Source: Rostratula benghalensis | Taxonomy: Eukaryota > Chordata > Aves > Charadriiformes > Rostratulidae | DNA length: 64,000 bases | Reading direction: 5' to 3' | NCBI GenBank assembly: GCA_013399305.1 | Contig: VXAI01000015.1 | Location: forward strand, 1,001,965-1,065,964 | In this document: positions 37,357 through 51,100 of the stretch, one piece after another | Numbering within the stretch: position 1 is the first letter of the stretch | Layout of the letters: every line of letters begins with the position of its first letter | Translations under genes and position numbers: made by a program | The notes under the pieces: model-generated | Databases searched by the model: none | Seen by the model: the letters and a program-made list of their open reading frames with translations, nothing else | Told to the model about the DNA's origin: nothing

Positions 37357-40300
37357 GTGATAGCAAGGTCATGCTTAAATCAAATAGTTAAATCTTTGAC
37401 ATTTTATATTGCTTAAATCACTTCCACTAAATAAGTTGTCTTCACCAAAAGGTGCCTGGGATGTGCTCTGTGCTCCTTTTCCCCAAGCTGTCACTGCTGG
37501 TGATGTGGTAGGCACAGCTACAGCAGTGATTGTAAACACCTAGAGTCAGTGGGCTCCTTTAAGAATGTGATTGGTTTGGGACAAACCTATATCCTTTAAT
37601 CGCTGAACCGAGACTTCGACTTTTCTACTCCTTGTAATTCCACAATAGGTGCCACTCAGTGGCCACTGCTCTTTATGTCCAGGTTGCTGGGCGTTTTAGG
37701 AAGCTTTGATGCGAGGTTCTGTATGGAACAGTGTCAGCTGCTATTTGTTGGAATTACCTGGCCCTTTGGACTTAGGAAAGGCTGAGCTCTGACCTCTTTC
37801 CTGGCCAAGGTGATCTGAGACATAAACTAAGTTACTGCAAAGCAAAATAGGCTTCTTGAAAGTGTACAGTCACTATAGTCAGTCAGAACTACAACAGAAA
37901 AAGCTTATTCTGTGAAACTGGAAGGTGAGTGTTTTCTGGGAAATGACTGTTGAGCAAATGTGCTTCCTGAAGCAAGTCTGAGTAACTGCTGCTGGGCTGC
38001 TTCTACCAGTTTGTGATACAGCAGTCAAAGTTATGTTCCTGAATGTCTCTAGCTAGTCAGAAAACTCCCCTATCATTTATAACCTACAGTACAAAACTTC
38101 CCTTATGGAAAGCTGAGGCCTTGCCATGACGAAAAACACTTCTATTGAAAACTGTTCTTGTAAAGGTACTTGAATTCTTGACTCTCTACAGAAGTAAATT
38201 TATTTGTTTTAGCAGCATCACTTTGGAGGACTGATGTGTTAAAACTAAACTGGGCTAAGGCTTGCATTTACATCCTACATTTTTAAAAAACAACAGAAAA
38301 ACAACTCTGGGTACTTCTGCAGGCTGTACTTACCTGCACCCCATTTGGATGTATCTGCACATGGGACAAGAGCTTCTGCCACCCAGTGCCACATCCCACT
38401 GCTCACACTTCATTGAGGCTGGCTGGGTATCAATAGGCAAATGTCAGTCCATGGTTGATACCGTAAAACCTCCTGATTGTACCCTGCAGCCCATTCAGCT
38501 TTTCTGGATGTTTCAGCTGTGGGAAAAGACTTCTTCCTGCTCCTGTCCCATCCCTCAGAATGCAGCCACCTCCCCACTCTGCTTCTGAGTGGGTACATAA
38601 TGTCCTAGCACAAGCAGGGTAGGGAGAACAGGACCTGCTGCTGTGACTGATTCCAGCTGATTTGAGAGGGGGCTGGATTGTTGAAAGGCAATTATCCAGA
38701 TGGTGAACTGGGGAGTTTGCCTCCATCCTCCATTCTTCAGTCTAATGGAGTCCACAATTTTGGGAACCGTCCGCCTCCAGAAGGGCTACAAGGAACGCTT
38801 GAGTGGCTTCTGCACTTGTCTGCACAGTTCTTCAGTTTCTCCAGGGGCACGTTCAGTCTCCAGAATGATCAGCTGTTACTGCTGGAAACACTTGGGTGAA
38901 AGTCCTCTCAAGCAACTGCTTGGCGATGTGTTAGGCAATGGTTTTAGAGGAGAAATTCCCAGAAAGGTTTATAGACACTTTATTAAAAATATAATTTAAA
39001 GATTTCATTAGAAAATAGAGCAGCCTCTGTACAATGATGCTTTAAAAGTCCATGTATATTGACTAAGTACAAAAATAATGCTCTCCTGTTGGCATGACCA
39101 CGAATAGGAAGGGACCAAAAGGGGGGGGCTTTTGACCCAAGCAAATTTCAGCAGTGGTGAGGAGGTGGCAGGGCAAGAACAGAGGAGCTAAGGGAGCTGC
39201 AACCCCTCAGCTTCACCAGATGTTTTGCTAAAAGCAATTGTGGGGCTGAAGTCTCTGCCACAGTGAGAGATCTGTACTCTCATTCCTGCTTTCTTGCAAA
39301 TTAAAGCTGAGATGGGTTTTAAAAATGTTTAATTGGCTCAGTTTCAATGTTAGTAGCAAAATAGTTAAGTTGCAGTGAGTGCTTGACTACAGATAATATT
39401 CCCGTGTCTTAGTGGTGGGAAGTGGCTGTGATACTACTGCACTGGAAAGGTGACAGGCTGGATTACTGAGGTGTGCTTTACCAGAAGTGAAGGTGTTCTG
39501 AGGCCTGGTGACTTGTTTTCCTGCTAATGAAACACGATGGAGCGTGGCCCAGGGTACTGCTGAGGGCTGCCCTGGAGCCTGATAGGGGAAACAACTGCTC
39601 TTCCTGTCTCCAGTCAGTGCTGTTCTCGGCTGCTTTTTGAAGCTTAGATGGGCTTGCTAGAAATAACAACAGAACTTGCTAAAGCAGCATCTGGTCTAGT
39701 CTGTCTGGTCTGAAATGTGAGCTGCAGATGGTGTCTGGTGCCACTAAGTGCTTCCCCTGTGACAACTCTGCAGTTGGGGTGTTATTTCTGACACTAGAAC
39801 CAACGTGCCCAGGAACTGGTAGCTGAGATAGGGGAGTTAATGAAAGTAGAAAACTTCTGCAAATTACATAGATTGACTATCAAGAAACCCCAGTGTAACC
39901 CCTTCCTGGGGAGCATAAATACTCCTCTCCCCCCAGCTTTAGCCCCATTCCCTGTCTCTAGTCACATTCAGCAATACTGAAATGAGTAAGCAGCTCTGAT
40001 GGAGAAAACAGTAGTCCTTCCTACACTGTGTGATTTAAGATAAATTCCACTTGGACAAGGGAGGAGAGGAGCATTGTGTGGAGCTGGCTCTATATGGAAG
40101 TAACTTGTCTTCCACATATGTGATTAAGTGCTTGTGGTTATGATCTGATAACGTTTTCATTGAGCTCTGATGCAGCTGTGGTCACACTACAGTCCTCAGT
40201 GTAGGATTTCTGAAGGCAAACACATGTCTGGCTCTAGTCAGCTTCACTCAGACCCTCATTAAAATGCAATTGAAGGCTGAGATTTTGACAAGCCAATGGC

Positions 40301-41403
40301 TGTATTGGATGGAATTCCTGGGTAAGAACATAGACTTAAAATGGCCTTGTGTGCAAGGGTGTGTGTGGATGGCCTCGTTTTACTTTGGTTTTTGTTAATA
40401 GCATGTACTCAAATACTTGTTATGGTGCTTACAAAGGGACTGTCTTGTTTGTGTACCAGGAATACCCCAGGCTGTGTGTGAGGTAGGAGTTAACATGCGA
40501 AGGGGAGGACTCTACTGGGGCCCTGCTCTGGTTTGGCTTCGCTTTCAGACTCACGCAATACTGTCTGTGACCACAGGGAAGTGCAGCTCATACACTTTCA
40601 GAAAATGGAGTTGTTGGGGATCTTGAGAACTTGCCCTTGGGTATTTAAGAAGAGCTTTTGGGGCTTTGTTGTTTGGGGTGGGGGTTTTGTTGGTTTGGTG
40701 GTTGTTTTTTTTTTTTTTTCCCTTCTTAAATATTTCATTTGCTTGGCCATTTTGAGCAGGGCAAGGTTATGGAGTAACTGCAAAAGACCTCTCCTGTCCA
40801 GGTGCATGAATTCAGGTCTCTCCTCCAGAAGTTTTCTCTCTCTGTCATAGTTCTTAAGTAGCCCTACAGTTTCCTCCTTGTGATCTTAAGGGAACACCAG
40901 AGACTAGTTGTGGTAAACAGGGAGTTGGAGCATGTCCTTTGGCTATGGGAGAAAAGCATTCTGCTAGCGCCTGGCAGCGCTGCGTCACTTCTCAGCAGCC
41001 CTGGTGCTTGCATGGCCAGGCTGAGCTCATGGCTACAAACAAAGCCTTCTGAGCCTTTGCCTTTCGAAGAAAGTTACAAAGCTTCCAAAGCCAGCACATC
41101 TTCCACTCCAATCCTCGCCTGCCTTCCCAAATGATTTATCTTCTGCCGGCACTGAGGAGGGACAAGTGGCACAGATTGGGGCCCCTCTTGCCAGAGGGAG
41201 AGAGGTGTCCCCTGTGGAACTGAGCTGAAGCCTGTCCACCCCAGGAGCAGGGAACTCACATCACCCCATGGGAGGCTTATTCTCAGTGTCACCTGTGTGT
41301 AGAGTTGAAGGAAGCTTTGGAGCAGTTACTCTGAGCTTGTGGGGTCCTTTGCATCCCCAGGGCAGAGAGTAGTGGGCAGCAGACTTGTGCTGTGGGGCAC
41401 TGA

Positions 41404-41409
41404 TTTAAT
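41404..41409 (-). other. Possible polyadenylation signal of GGT5 (ATTAAA)
   Basis: The minus strand reads ATTAAA about 0.6 kb after the GGT5 stop. This is the commonest variant of AATAAA. I saw no AATAAA on this strand closer to the stop. The assignment is weak without transcripts. Confidence 0.25.
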
Positions 41410-42006
41410 CTGCCACCTCTGGGAATAGCAGGATTTCTTTGGATGGGAAAACCATGAGGGGAAGTGTGGAGTTTTGCTCCCTTCCCTTTTCAAACCCTCC
41501 TCCTAGGCCTGGATACTTAAGATTTTAAAGTTCTGACCCTACAGAAAATTCTTGTGATCCTGATAACCAAAATAGTCACTTACTTCTCGTAGCTGAGCCT
41601 CAGTAATAATAAGCTTATTGTGGCAACAGCCTGAAAGGAACCCAATTCTGCTCTTAGCTGAGACTCTGCAGCAGGAATGGAAGGTATAGCTGGGTCATTT
41701 CACAGTGTGTTTTGGACCAATTTTCCTTTCCCACTTGTATTCTCTTATTCTGAATAGCTGATGTGCTCAAGAAGTAAGTTTTTCTGAATATTAAATAAGG
41801 AATGGAGGGTGTAGTGCTAAGGAAGCGTGGCTGCCCTGCCCTTGTATTGCCTGAGGGAGACTTGCAGTCTGCTGGAATTAGGTGTAGTCACAAGTTTTGT
41901 CCATACTCTAGGAGGCTTCCACATGGGAACAGGCAATATTGGCACGTCCAAGCCAAAGCATATTCTGAATCCATTGTCTCCTGTGGTGGTGTGATGGCAT
42001 TTCATG

Positions 42007-42153
42007 CTAATATCCAGCTGACTTCCCCAGCTTCCTTTTATCAGAGTAAGCAGAGATGCACGTTCCTTCCTTGGAAACTCCTTGCACAACATTCATTGCA
42101 AATTTAGGTTTTTTTTCTTCATGTCCCCTTCCCAGCAGGCCGCTCCTAACCTC
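42007..42153 (-). CDS. GGT5: GGT5 coding exon 12 and stop
   Basis: Encodes residues 510-557: [18 protein letters not shown], then [20 protein letters not shown] and a C-terminal KSAGY before TAG at 42009-42007. The acceptor ccctgcag was chosen because it gives phase 0 and EVRSGL aligns with EVQRGL of human GGT5. Confidence 0.92.
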   Translation of the reverse strand, partial: EVRSGLLGRGHEEKKPKFAMNVVQGVSKEGTCISAYSDKRKLGKSAGY

Positions 42154-45100
42154 CTGCAGGGGGGAGAGAAGAGGGAATAGAGTGAAGGAGGCAGGAGGCT
42201 GAGTTTTTAGCATTGCCAGGTGTGAAAACGAAGGCTGTGTATGTGGAGTCAGGTTGAGAAAGTGAAATGTAAGCAAGAAGGAGCTAGAAGCAAAATACAG
42301 ATTATTCAGGAGAGTTACAGAAGCAATTTCCCTCACACCAAAGGAGAAGACCAGACTCTCCAAGCGAGGCCACTCACCTCACTGAAACGCTCCTCAAACA
42401 GGATATTGTTACCGTCAGCATGCAGGATGGGGGCTGCAATGGCGTGTTCCAAGTCGTAGCCAAACCACAGCTTGTTTATAATTGCCTGCAAGGAAACGAA
42501 TCCCACACTGACTGACTGGAGACACTGAGTAAGAAGCTGGATGACGTGCTGCCGTGCTCTGCACTGCTGTGGAGGCAGACCAGCTCTAATGTAAACCCTT
42601 CCTGCAGGATGGTGCAAACCTGGGCTGTAGAGAGGCCAGAGTCAGAGCAGGAGTCCTAGCTCGTCTCCTGTCCTTGTGGTGACGAACAGCATAAGAACAG
42701 GGTGACATGACCCTTCCTGGGTGTTTTCCCTGAGCCTAAGCGGTGTCCTTGAATTCAATAATTACTGATGAGTATCTTGTACCTTTTTATTGATGGTTGC
42801 TCTTTCTGTTTTCAGATCAGGTCCTAGCATGGATTCCTTCCCATGCTTCTCTCCAGTTGAGGAAAGATGAAGAAAAAAAAGATATCTTTTTCCTCTTGTG
42901 GCCTTATCTGTTTTAATTTCTTGATTGCTGGATGAGATGTTTGTTAGACTTCATGCTTCAGCAAGCTCTTTTTCATTAAGACATTACCCTGCGCATCTGT
43001 GTGGTGGGAGTTTTCTGGTTTTCTTGTTCTTTCCATGACGTAGCTTATCAGTTCATTTTCAGGGCCCCAAGGTTTTGGGCAATGCCTAATAACTTCCTTA
43101 ACTTGCTATTTAATTATTCTAACTTTTTCCCTTTAAAAAAGGAATTGAGCGAGACGTCTGGCACTTGCTCTGGCCTCCAACCTGCAGCATTTAGCAACTT
43201 CTAAAGCGCAAATAAAACAAAGCATGAAGGAGTCAAGACCTGAGAAGACCTGAGCAGAAAGAGCGAGCTGGTGGGACTGACCATGGCTGGAAACCTGGGA
43301 GGGCTGAAAGAACTGGCAATTGCTGTGGGTCCTCCCACCTCCTCCATTCCGGGTCCCTCCTGGTGGAAGTGCAATTCAGCAGCAGAGATGCAGCTGCTCC
43401 CTGCCCTTGCTACAGAAATGTTAGAGGCAAGAAGGTGGGGACAGACTCACTCTGCAGCAGACCCTCTTCATTGCTGCCATCCCTATGGTATAGCATCATC
43501 ACCAGCATGATTCCTGTTGTTCAGGACAGGGTGTGTTCCCTTCCTCAGTGGAAGGCATTACTGTGCCATTCCTGTTCACTCACCATAGCAGTAGCGCTGA
43601 TAATCCAGGCCCCGCCTGCTCCTCCGATCACCAGCATGTCTCCTGTCTTGGAGATGAGAATGGAGGGCACCATTGCTGAGGGAGGCTTCTCTCCTAGAGT
43701 AGAGGCAGAGAGTGTTACCCCTCCCATGTGGCTCTTCAGGGCGTTGGAGGGACACACAAGTTTATCTACCCCACCCTTCTTGCATTCCCTGTGGAAAGCC
43801 AAGCTGCTGCTTACTCCTCAAGAAGCTCATCTTCCAGAAAATTGAGCTTCCTTGTGCTGAGACCCCATATATCACCAAAAAATGGAACCTTTTGGCACAG
43901 GCTAAATAGGAAACATCTCTTGGTGCAGGGCATTTGGGACTTGCTGCAGCTCTTTCAGCCCAGCTGAGGAACCACCAGCAGCAATTGGCTATCGCAGCAC
44001 TGATGGCTCTCTCATGGCAGGCCCAAGGGAGACTGAATCAGGGAGAGTCTCTGCATCAGCACTGCTGTGTTACAGAAATCAGTGTAAACCTATAGCACTA
44101 GTGATTGTGCAGCAACTATATACTTTTTCATAGCTGAGCCTAAAAAGTCAGCAAGCTTGTCTTAGCAATGGTTTCTTCACTTCTTCCCTCCCCTCCCTAG
44201 CAAGCAGCTTCAGCTTTTTTTTTTTTTTTTTTATTCCTTTTTTTTCCCCCTCCATTTTTAAATCTCTATTTTTCCCTGGTCAGAAATCAAAACTCCCACG
44301 TTTCCATGTAAGGGCAAGACACTCTACAGGGCTTTATCCTCCGTTAGTCTAAAACTTGCTCTCATACAGAGCTAGGAAAGGAAAGAGTAGCTGCAGTTAC
44401 AGACAGTCCCTGCATATCCACCGCCTGGCCCTGTGTTTTAGTTTGAGGGTGAGAATACTCACCTGGTTTGATGCTTCTGTTGGATATGCAGAAATCAGCA
44501 AGTTCGTTATTTAAAATGATCCCAGTTTGGTTAGAATACACAAAGGAGCCAAACCTGCAGGGGGAGAAAGAAGTAGTGCCCAGTGCTCTCCTGCTGAGGA
44601 TGACATGAACTATACAAGGCACCCTGTCTCCTCCCAGCCCCGATGCCCAAAAGGTCTTTGTGCTGCTGTGCTGGAGCCAGAGGGAAGCTCCCTGGGGTAG
44701 GGCTTGCGGGGAGTTGTACAACACACGGAACCTCAGCAGGGCTCAGCAAGTCACTACACCCTTGTGAGTTGTGATATTCCTTTGAGCTGATGCACAAAGA
44801 CCTTTGCTGGCACATGAAAAAGGCATTCATGAGTAAGACACAGCCCAAATCAGTGAGGCCCAAGGGTTTTGCATTGCTGGTGAACAGCCCTTGCAGGTAC
44901 CCTGTGAACCTGATACATGCCCTGTGTGACTCCGTTACCGACACCTTGGCTACTCACGGGAAGTTGATGGTGCTGGTGGCGGACACGGCACTGCCATCTG
45001 CAGCAATCACAGAGATGTGGCTTGTGCCCTTACTTTTGTATTGCTGGTTGTAGATGGCATCCAACAAGTTGTAGTGGTCGCGGGGATGGTCACCACGGGC

Positions 45101-48100
45101 ACCTATTCGGCCTCTGACAAGCTCAGCAGTCTTGTCAGACAGCATCGTCCCCACTGTCCCCTGCAATCACAGCAAGGACAGTGAACTTGTCTCACCAAAG
45201 CACAGGCATAGCTTTCTTTGGGCACAAGAAAACCTGGAGGGGAATAATCCCCAATTCTCAGAGCTTGGGGACCTGCACTGGCAGGACTGGAATGGGTGAA
45301 GAGCAGGCCACAAAGATGATCAGAGGGCTGGAGCACCTCTCCCACAAGGACAGGCTGAGAGTTGGGGTTGTTCAGCCTGGAGAAAGAAGGCTCCAGGGAG
45401 ACCTTAAAATGGCCTTCCAGTACCTGAAGGGAGCCACAGGAGAGATGGGGAGGGACTCTTTATAATGGAATGTAGTGATAGGACAAGGGATAATGGATCT
45501 AAATTGAGAGAGAGGAGATTTAGGGTAGATACTAGAAAGAAATTCTTTACTGTGAGGGTGGTGAGACCCTGGCCCAGGTTGCCCAGAGGACCTGGGCATC
45601 GCCACAAGTGTTCAAGACCAGGCTTCCCCTCTGCTGAGCAGCTGTGTAGAAGCAGCCATGGGCTGTGCAGCTCACCTGCGCGTCGGAGAAGGCTGGGTCT
45701 CTCATAAGGGGTCTTAGCATATTGCCGAACTTCAGGGCCTCTGCAATGCGATGGTAGGTTTCCACCTTCTCCTTGGGTGTTGCCAGTGATGCTTCATGGA
45801 ATTTATACTCTATGGAGCAGGATGAAGTAATTCTGTTAATAGACCCATGGCAATTGTTGTTTCAAGAATTGTAAAAAAAAAAAAAGGTGTGGAAAGGAAC
45901 CTCCTTTTCCCCATCCCAGTTCCTATTAAGTTTCCCCTATGGTTTAAGAGGATGTGGGCACAGAAAAAATCAGGTACTAATTTCTGCTGTGACCAATTCC
46001 TCTTGAATTTTTAGGAAAATTGTGCAGCCTCTGGCCTTTGCAGCAGCTATGGTGATGTGGATCCACTGTAAAACTGAGTCAGTTCATGATCCTGCTGCAG
46101 AGCATGGTCACGCTGCTGCTTTGGTGCCCACTCTGGCTCACCACCTCTATTTCTGCCCATTACTTTTCTACTGCTCTGGAGCAATGCTCTTTGCAAAGCT
46201 CTTGCTGCCCGTTTTCCCTTAGGAATTTACCTTCTAGTATCTTGAGGATGAACATGAGCACTGCACCTCCCATGGGTGGTCCAGGAGAAAACACTGTGGT
46301 GTTACTGTTCAGGGTGATGTTCAGAGCTGAGGACACCTCTGCTTTGTACGCCTGAAGGTCCTCCAGTGAGATGCTGGATCCTTCAACAGAAAACCACATG
46401 GGTAACTGGCATTAGCACATTATCTTATACTAAATATGGAAAAAGCCATCCCTGTATACTTCAAATTTCTTCCACCGAGCACAGTGATGGCGTCTACCGC
46501 CAAACCCCCGGGCATCACAAGCCTTGGAGAGGCCAGTGCACGAGCACTGTGGGTGAATGCCAGAGCAGTAGGTGGCTCTCAGCACAGCTTATGGGCCTGA
46601 GTTATAAGAACTGGGGAAAGGTGGCTTCTTCCCACATCAGGTACCACCCCAAGATACATGCAAAAGGCATGTGTTGGCTTTCCCCTGCTACCGACTTACT
46701 TGTAGCCCATTGCTGGGAAAAGGCCGGTCTATCAGTGTTAACTCCAGCCGTGACTTACCAGCCTTCCTGATGTCCTCCACCAGGGCCTGTCCTGTCTGTC
46801 CCTCATAAAATTCTGTAGCTCCATTTTCCGCTACAGCTCTCAGCGTTTGCTGCAGTGCTGGCCACCTGAAGGTCTCTCCACGCTCCAAAAACCTTTCACC
46901 ATCACATATCAGCGGGCTGTTAGAGAAGAACATCCATCAGGTTCCAGCACGTGCTTATTCTGTACCCAGTGCCAAGCTGTTTCCTACCCAAAGCTGATTT
47001 GGTTTACAAACACATTGTATACTTTCTGAAATAGTGCTACGTGCAGCCTACATGGAGAAACTGCTCGCAGGCAGTTGTTACCCATAGCATCAGGCATGCT
47101 TTACTGAGAAAAAGCTCCCCCATGGGACCCAACACTTGGACCCTGGCTCAGGTCAGCAGGGCTCCTCCAAACAAGCATCTGCTGTAGGGCCATGCTGTCA
47201 GGGGATGGTTTCCACATGGATGGAGGCAGGCCATGGGTGCACAGCCAGCTCCTTCCCATAAGCAGATGTGCTCAGCAGACAGTTTTGCTGTGCTAAGTCA
47301 CTCCAAATTAAAAATAAAAAAAAAAAGTTGCTGACAGAAAAAGAAAAATTAAAAGAAATCCTTCTGTTAGCCTTTCCCTCTCTGCAGCAAGTATCACTGT
47401 TGCAGCAGCAGCCTGTGCTCCATGTCGGTGTGTCAGAGGAAGAGCCTGAAACCGAGGGATCAGAGGTCCTCACGCCGCAATTTAACTTATGGGTCTTACC
47501 ACAGTTTTTTTCCTGCCTTGGCAAAGGTTTGATGATGGATTATTTTGTCCATGACAGGGGAAATGGTAAGAGGATTTGAAAGGAGTTTGATAGTTGGTTC
47601 AAACAGGGCTTTCCATGGTAAGCGGCCATGTCTTTTATGGGCTTCTTCATACCCACGAAGTTCTCCTGGTACAGCAATCCAGCGGGAACCTGGAGAGCAG
47701 AACACGAAGTCATTGGCCTCCTCACCACTCTGAAAGACTCAATGGAAGTGTGCATCTGTAGAGGTAGGACTAAGGCTTCTAAAAGCCAGCTTAGTTTTTT
47801 TTATTTCCTTCTCTATTCATATATTCCTCCCACTACCTAACAGAAAGGGCGTAGAGAAGCTGGAGCCAGACTCAGAGGTGAATGGTGAAAGCACAAGAGG
47901 CACATGTTGCAGGAAGGGAGATGCCAGCTGGGCATAAAATAACAAGCACTCACATGGAGCCTCGTCAAACACGAGAACAAGTGAAACTCTCCATCCTTGG
48001 AGAAGTTCAAAAATGTGACAGGACAAGGGCCTGGACAGCCTGAGGTAACTCTGACATCACTCTGCTTTGAGCAAGCGTTGGAGCAGAGAGTGCCAACTGT

Positions 48101-51100
48101 CCTTTCCAACCAGAATGGGTCCCGATTTCTTTTCAGGCTCTTCTTCCAAGGATAAGAACATCTCCTCCAGGAACTAGGACACTCCCCAAAACAAAGTGTG
48201 CTAGGGAAGGAGAATGAATGCAGTGAGAAATGTGGAGAGATCCAAGATGTGCTGCTAACGTGAGAGCACGTGCTGCCAAACTGCTCACAGCAAATGGACA
48301 TAGACATGGACCCTCCTCGGGTGGGAGCAAGGTGGTAGCTGAGCTAAGCTGGAGCCCAGCAACCCAACTGATTCCACCAGGTTGCTTCCCTAATGCAATG
48401 GGCAAGCACACAGATTAAGTTCTTTCATTTCCAGAAAGTCTCAGTAGCCATGGGCCCTATTTTTCCGTGGAACAACTGCTGGGAAATGAGTGCTTTGGGA
48501 AACCTGGTCTTGAACTGCAGACTTCCTGTGAAGAGCAATTGTATAGTGATTTCTCCTCACGCTCTGCTCCCCACCCCCTCGCTGGTCAGGTTGCCAATGT
48601 TACTACAAACCAGGTATTTTATGAAGGTAATTTTTTTTTTTTTTAACTTTCTCAAAAATCAATCCAGGAAAAGCACAAGCAATTAAACAGAACTTCAAAG
48701 TCAGCAAGGTCCTTGGTTCCCCCACCCTGAGCTCTGTGCACTGCTCACCCTCGTGGTTCTGTCTGTGTCCTTACCATAGGTGAAACCACCAGCACAGCCA
48801 GACAACAAATCCTGTGGAAACACTCGCGGGACTGTCTCACGGGCATTGATCACCTCGACTGTTCCTAGAAAGGAGAAGGGGGAAATGCATAACATTGCCT
48901 TTCTGAGGCAGGTGGAACATCACACTTCAGTCGGCTGTGAGCACCGCACGGGCTGTGAGCCCAGAGCCCTGAAGCCCTTTGCCACGTGCTGAGCACAGCT
49001 GCAGGGCCAGGCTGCAGCTGGCACATGCTGTTGTCTGCTCCCATGCACTTATTTAGAGCAAACCAAGCAGTGCCTACCAAGAGGCAATGAAGGTGCAGGG
49101 TCTGTCTCCAGCCAATGTTCCCGTGCCCCACAAGGCTCCTGGGCCTGGGATGAGGGCTGGGACACACTGCTTCACATCTGATTGCAGCATCCTGCTCTTC
49201 CTCTGCAGGTGGGATGTGTCAGAGGCATAACATGAGCCTCACACTCCGAGGTGGGCTACTCTCCAAGTGATGGTGAGGCATGGCCATCTCGTTTGTAAGC
49301 AGAATGCTGACACTGAAAGACTCTCTATGTATCAGGAAGCTTTTAAGGAAAAAAAAACCCCAAACCTAAAGAAAACCCCCACTTAAACACTTGTATTTCA
49401 GGTCTAGCCTATTCTTTTGCCTCCTTCTCTGCCTTGTATTTATCTTCTCCAGTCCCAGGCCGCAGAGCCAGCTGTGCCACAGGAGGCCTCAGTGCTGCCT
49501 GGTGCAACACACACCTGAGCCATGCGTGGCTGAGTGTGCACTGGGCAGGAGGGTAATGCAGGTAGCAGAAGAGGACTGGTGATACGACACAAAATTACAT
49601 GGCTCTGCCAAAAGGGAAAAAAAAACCCAAACGGAGGTGGTGTGCCAAATTGTGCTATTGCATAAGATACACCCAGCATTTCCAGACTCGTGACCCTGTA
49701 AGACTACTTGGCAGGGTTTTTAAGACTACAGTATTGTTATTGTGTTCTTTCTTGATTTTACTATTTAGATCTATAAGCTCTGGGGGCTTTTAGGAGCCAA
49801 GGCAGTTAAAAAAAAATGTATTAAAAACATAAAAGCAAGAACACAAAACTAGGGGTTAAGCCAAACACAAAAAGGCTTCCCAGCAGGCTCTGAACATTGC
49901 TAGATTTAGACTTCTGAAGTGCAGAATCCTCACCGCTGCTTTGGGGAGTCCTCCCCGTGCCAGCGAAGGCAGCCTGTGATGCCACCCCCCATGTCAGCAG
50001 GCTCTGCCTGAGCTACTGGTACAGAACGAGCCCCTGGAGCCCCAGCCTGAAGGCTGAGCTGCGCCGGTGACGTCCCCGCACTGCAGCACTCATTGCCAGC
50101 ACAGGCGCCTCCTGCCGCTCCCCTCGGCCCCCACAGCAGCCCAGCAGCAGCTCAGGCAGCACCGCTCACACCTTGCTGCGCGGGGAGCTACATGACTTTG
50201 AAACACAACTTGGGATTGCTTTGGAGGGAGAAGGAGAGGCCAAGTCAGTTCATTTTAAATCCAAAGCTGCTTCCCTGCACAGGTTCTTGCTGTGAAAAGA
50301 TGCCCTCTCTTTAACCGATGCTACAGGTTAAGAGCAAAAGTGTAGGTTGTGATTAGAGGATTCAGCTTTTACATTCAAAAAATTGGTCTGAGAGAACATG
50401 AAGCATTCTGACGGGGTGTCTGCAGGGAGATGGGGCACCATGGAGAGGCCAGGGCTGGCCCATACCTGTGCTGGCATTGTAGATGGTAAATACGACCCCA
50501 CCGCCCAGGCCGGAACTCTGAGGGTTCATCACGGAGGTGCAGATCAAGCCAGCGATGGCAGCATCCACTGCTGTGCCTCCACTTTTCAGGATGTCCCTGT
50601 GATGGAAATGGAAGAAAAAAACCAATGTCAACATCCAGGGAGGACAGAATGGAGGGTCTGCAGGAAAATGTCTCCTTGGGACAATTGCAAGGCAGTCCCA
50701 GCTTGACCTAAGCAGCTGGTAGCTGGAGAAAGCTATCGGCAGCAATGCGGGGGGTGAGGATGGGAGTGAGAAAGAGAAATTAGTGGGAAGGAAGAGAGAT
50801 TCTGCAGGAGGGAAGAGCAACCAAGGGCTCAGCCTGTCCCAGGCTGGTCCTCCTCTGGGCAGAGTGACAGGGCAGAAAAAACTGCAGCCGCTCACTTTTG
50901 TCAATGCTGTTGACAAAAGAGGACAGCAAGGGCTCACAGACATGGAGGAGGATGCTGTCAGCAGAGGAGAGAGCTTTCCACATGCTGGGAACCAAACAAC
51001 TGGTCTCTAGCTCCCCACCTACTGTTCCCCATAGACAGGTGTATGCTGGTCAATAGGACAGGAGCACTGAAGCAGGAACGATGGGTCCATGTGAAGCAAA

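Larger units (their letters stand above)
36221..42006. other. Convergent 3' intergenic region between GGT1 and GGT5
   Basis: This 5.8 kb lies between the two stop codons and must contain both 3' UTRs. I see no coding exon. Besides the candidate polyadenylation signals it has an A16 run at 37032-37047, a G-rich run near 39121, and a T-rich stretch near 40706. Open frames here look like chance ones. Confidence 0.7.

Noticed and set aside
47837..48307. Minus-strand open frame of 156 codons in GGT5 intron 3
   Set aside because: Overlaps a CR1 fragment; Cys and Ser-rich with no family match.
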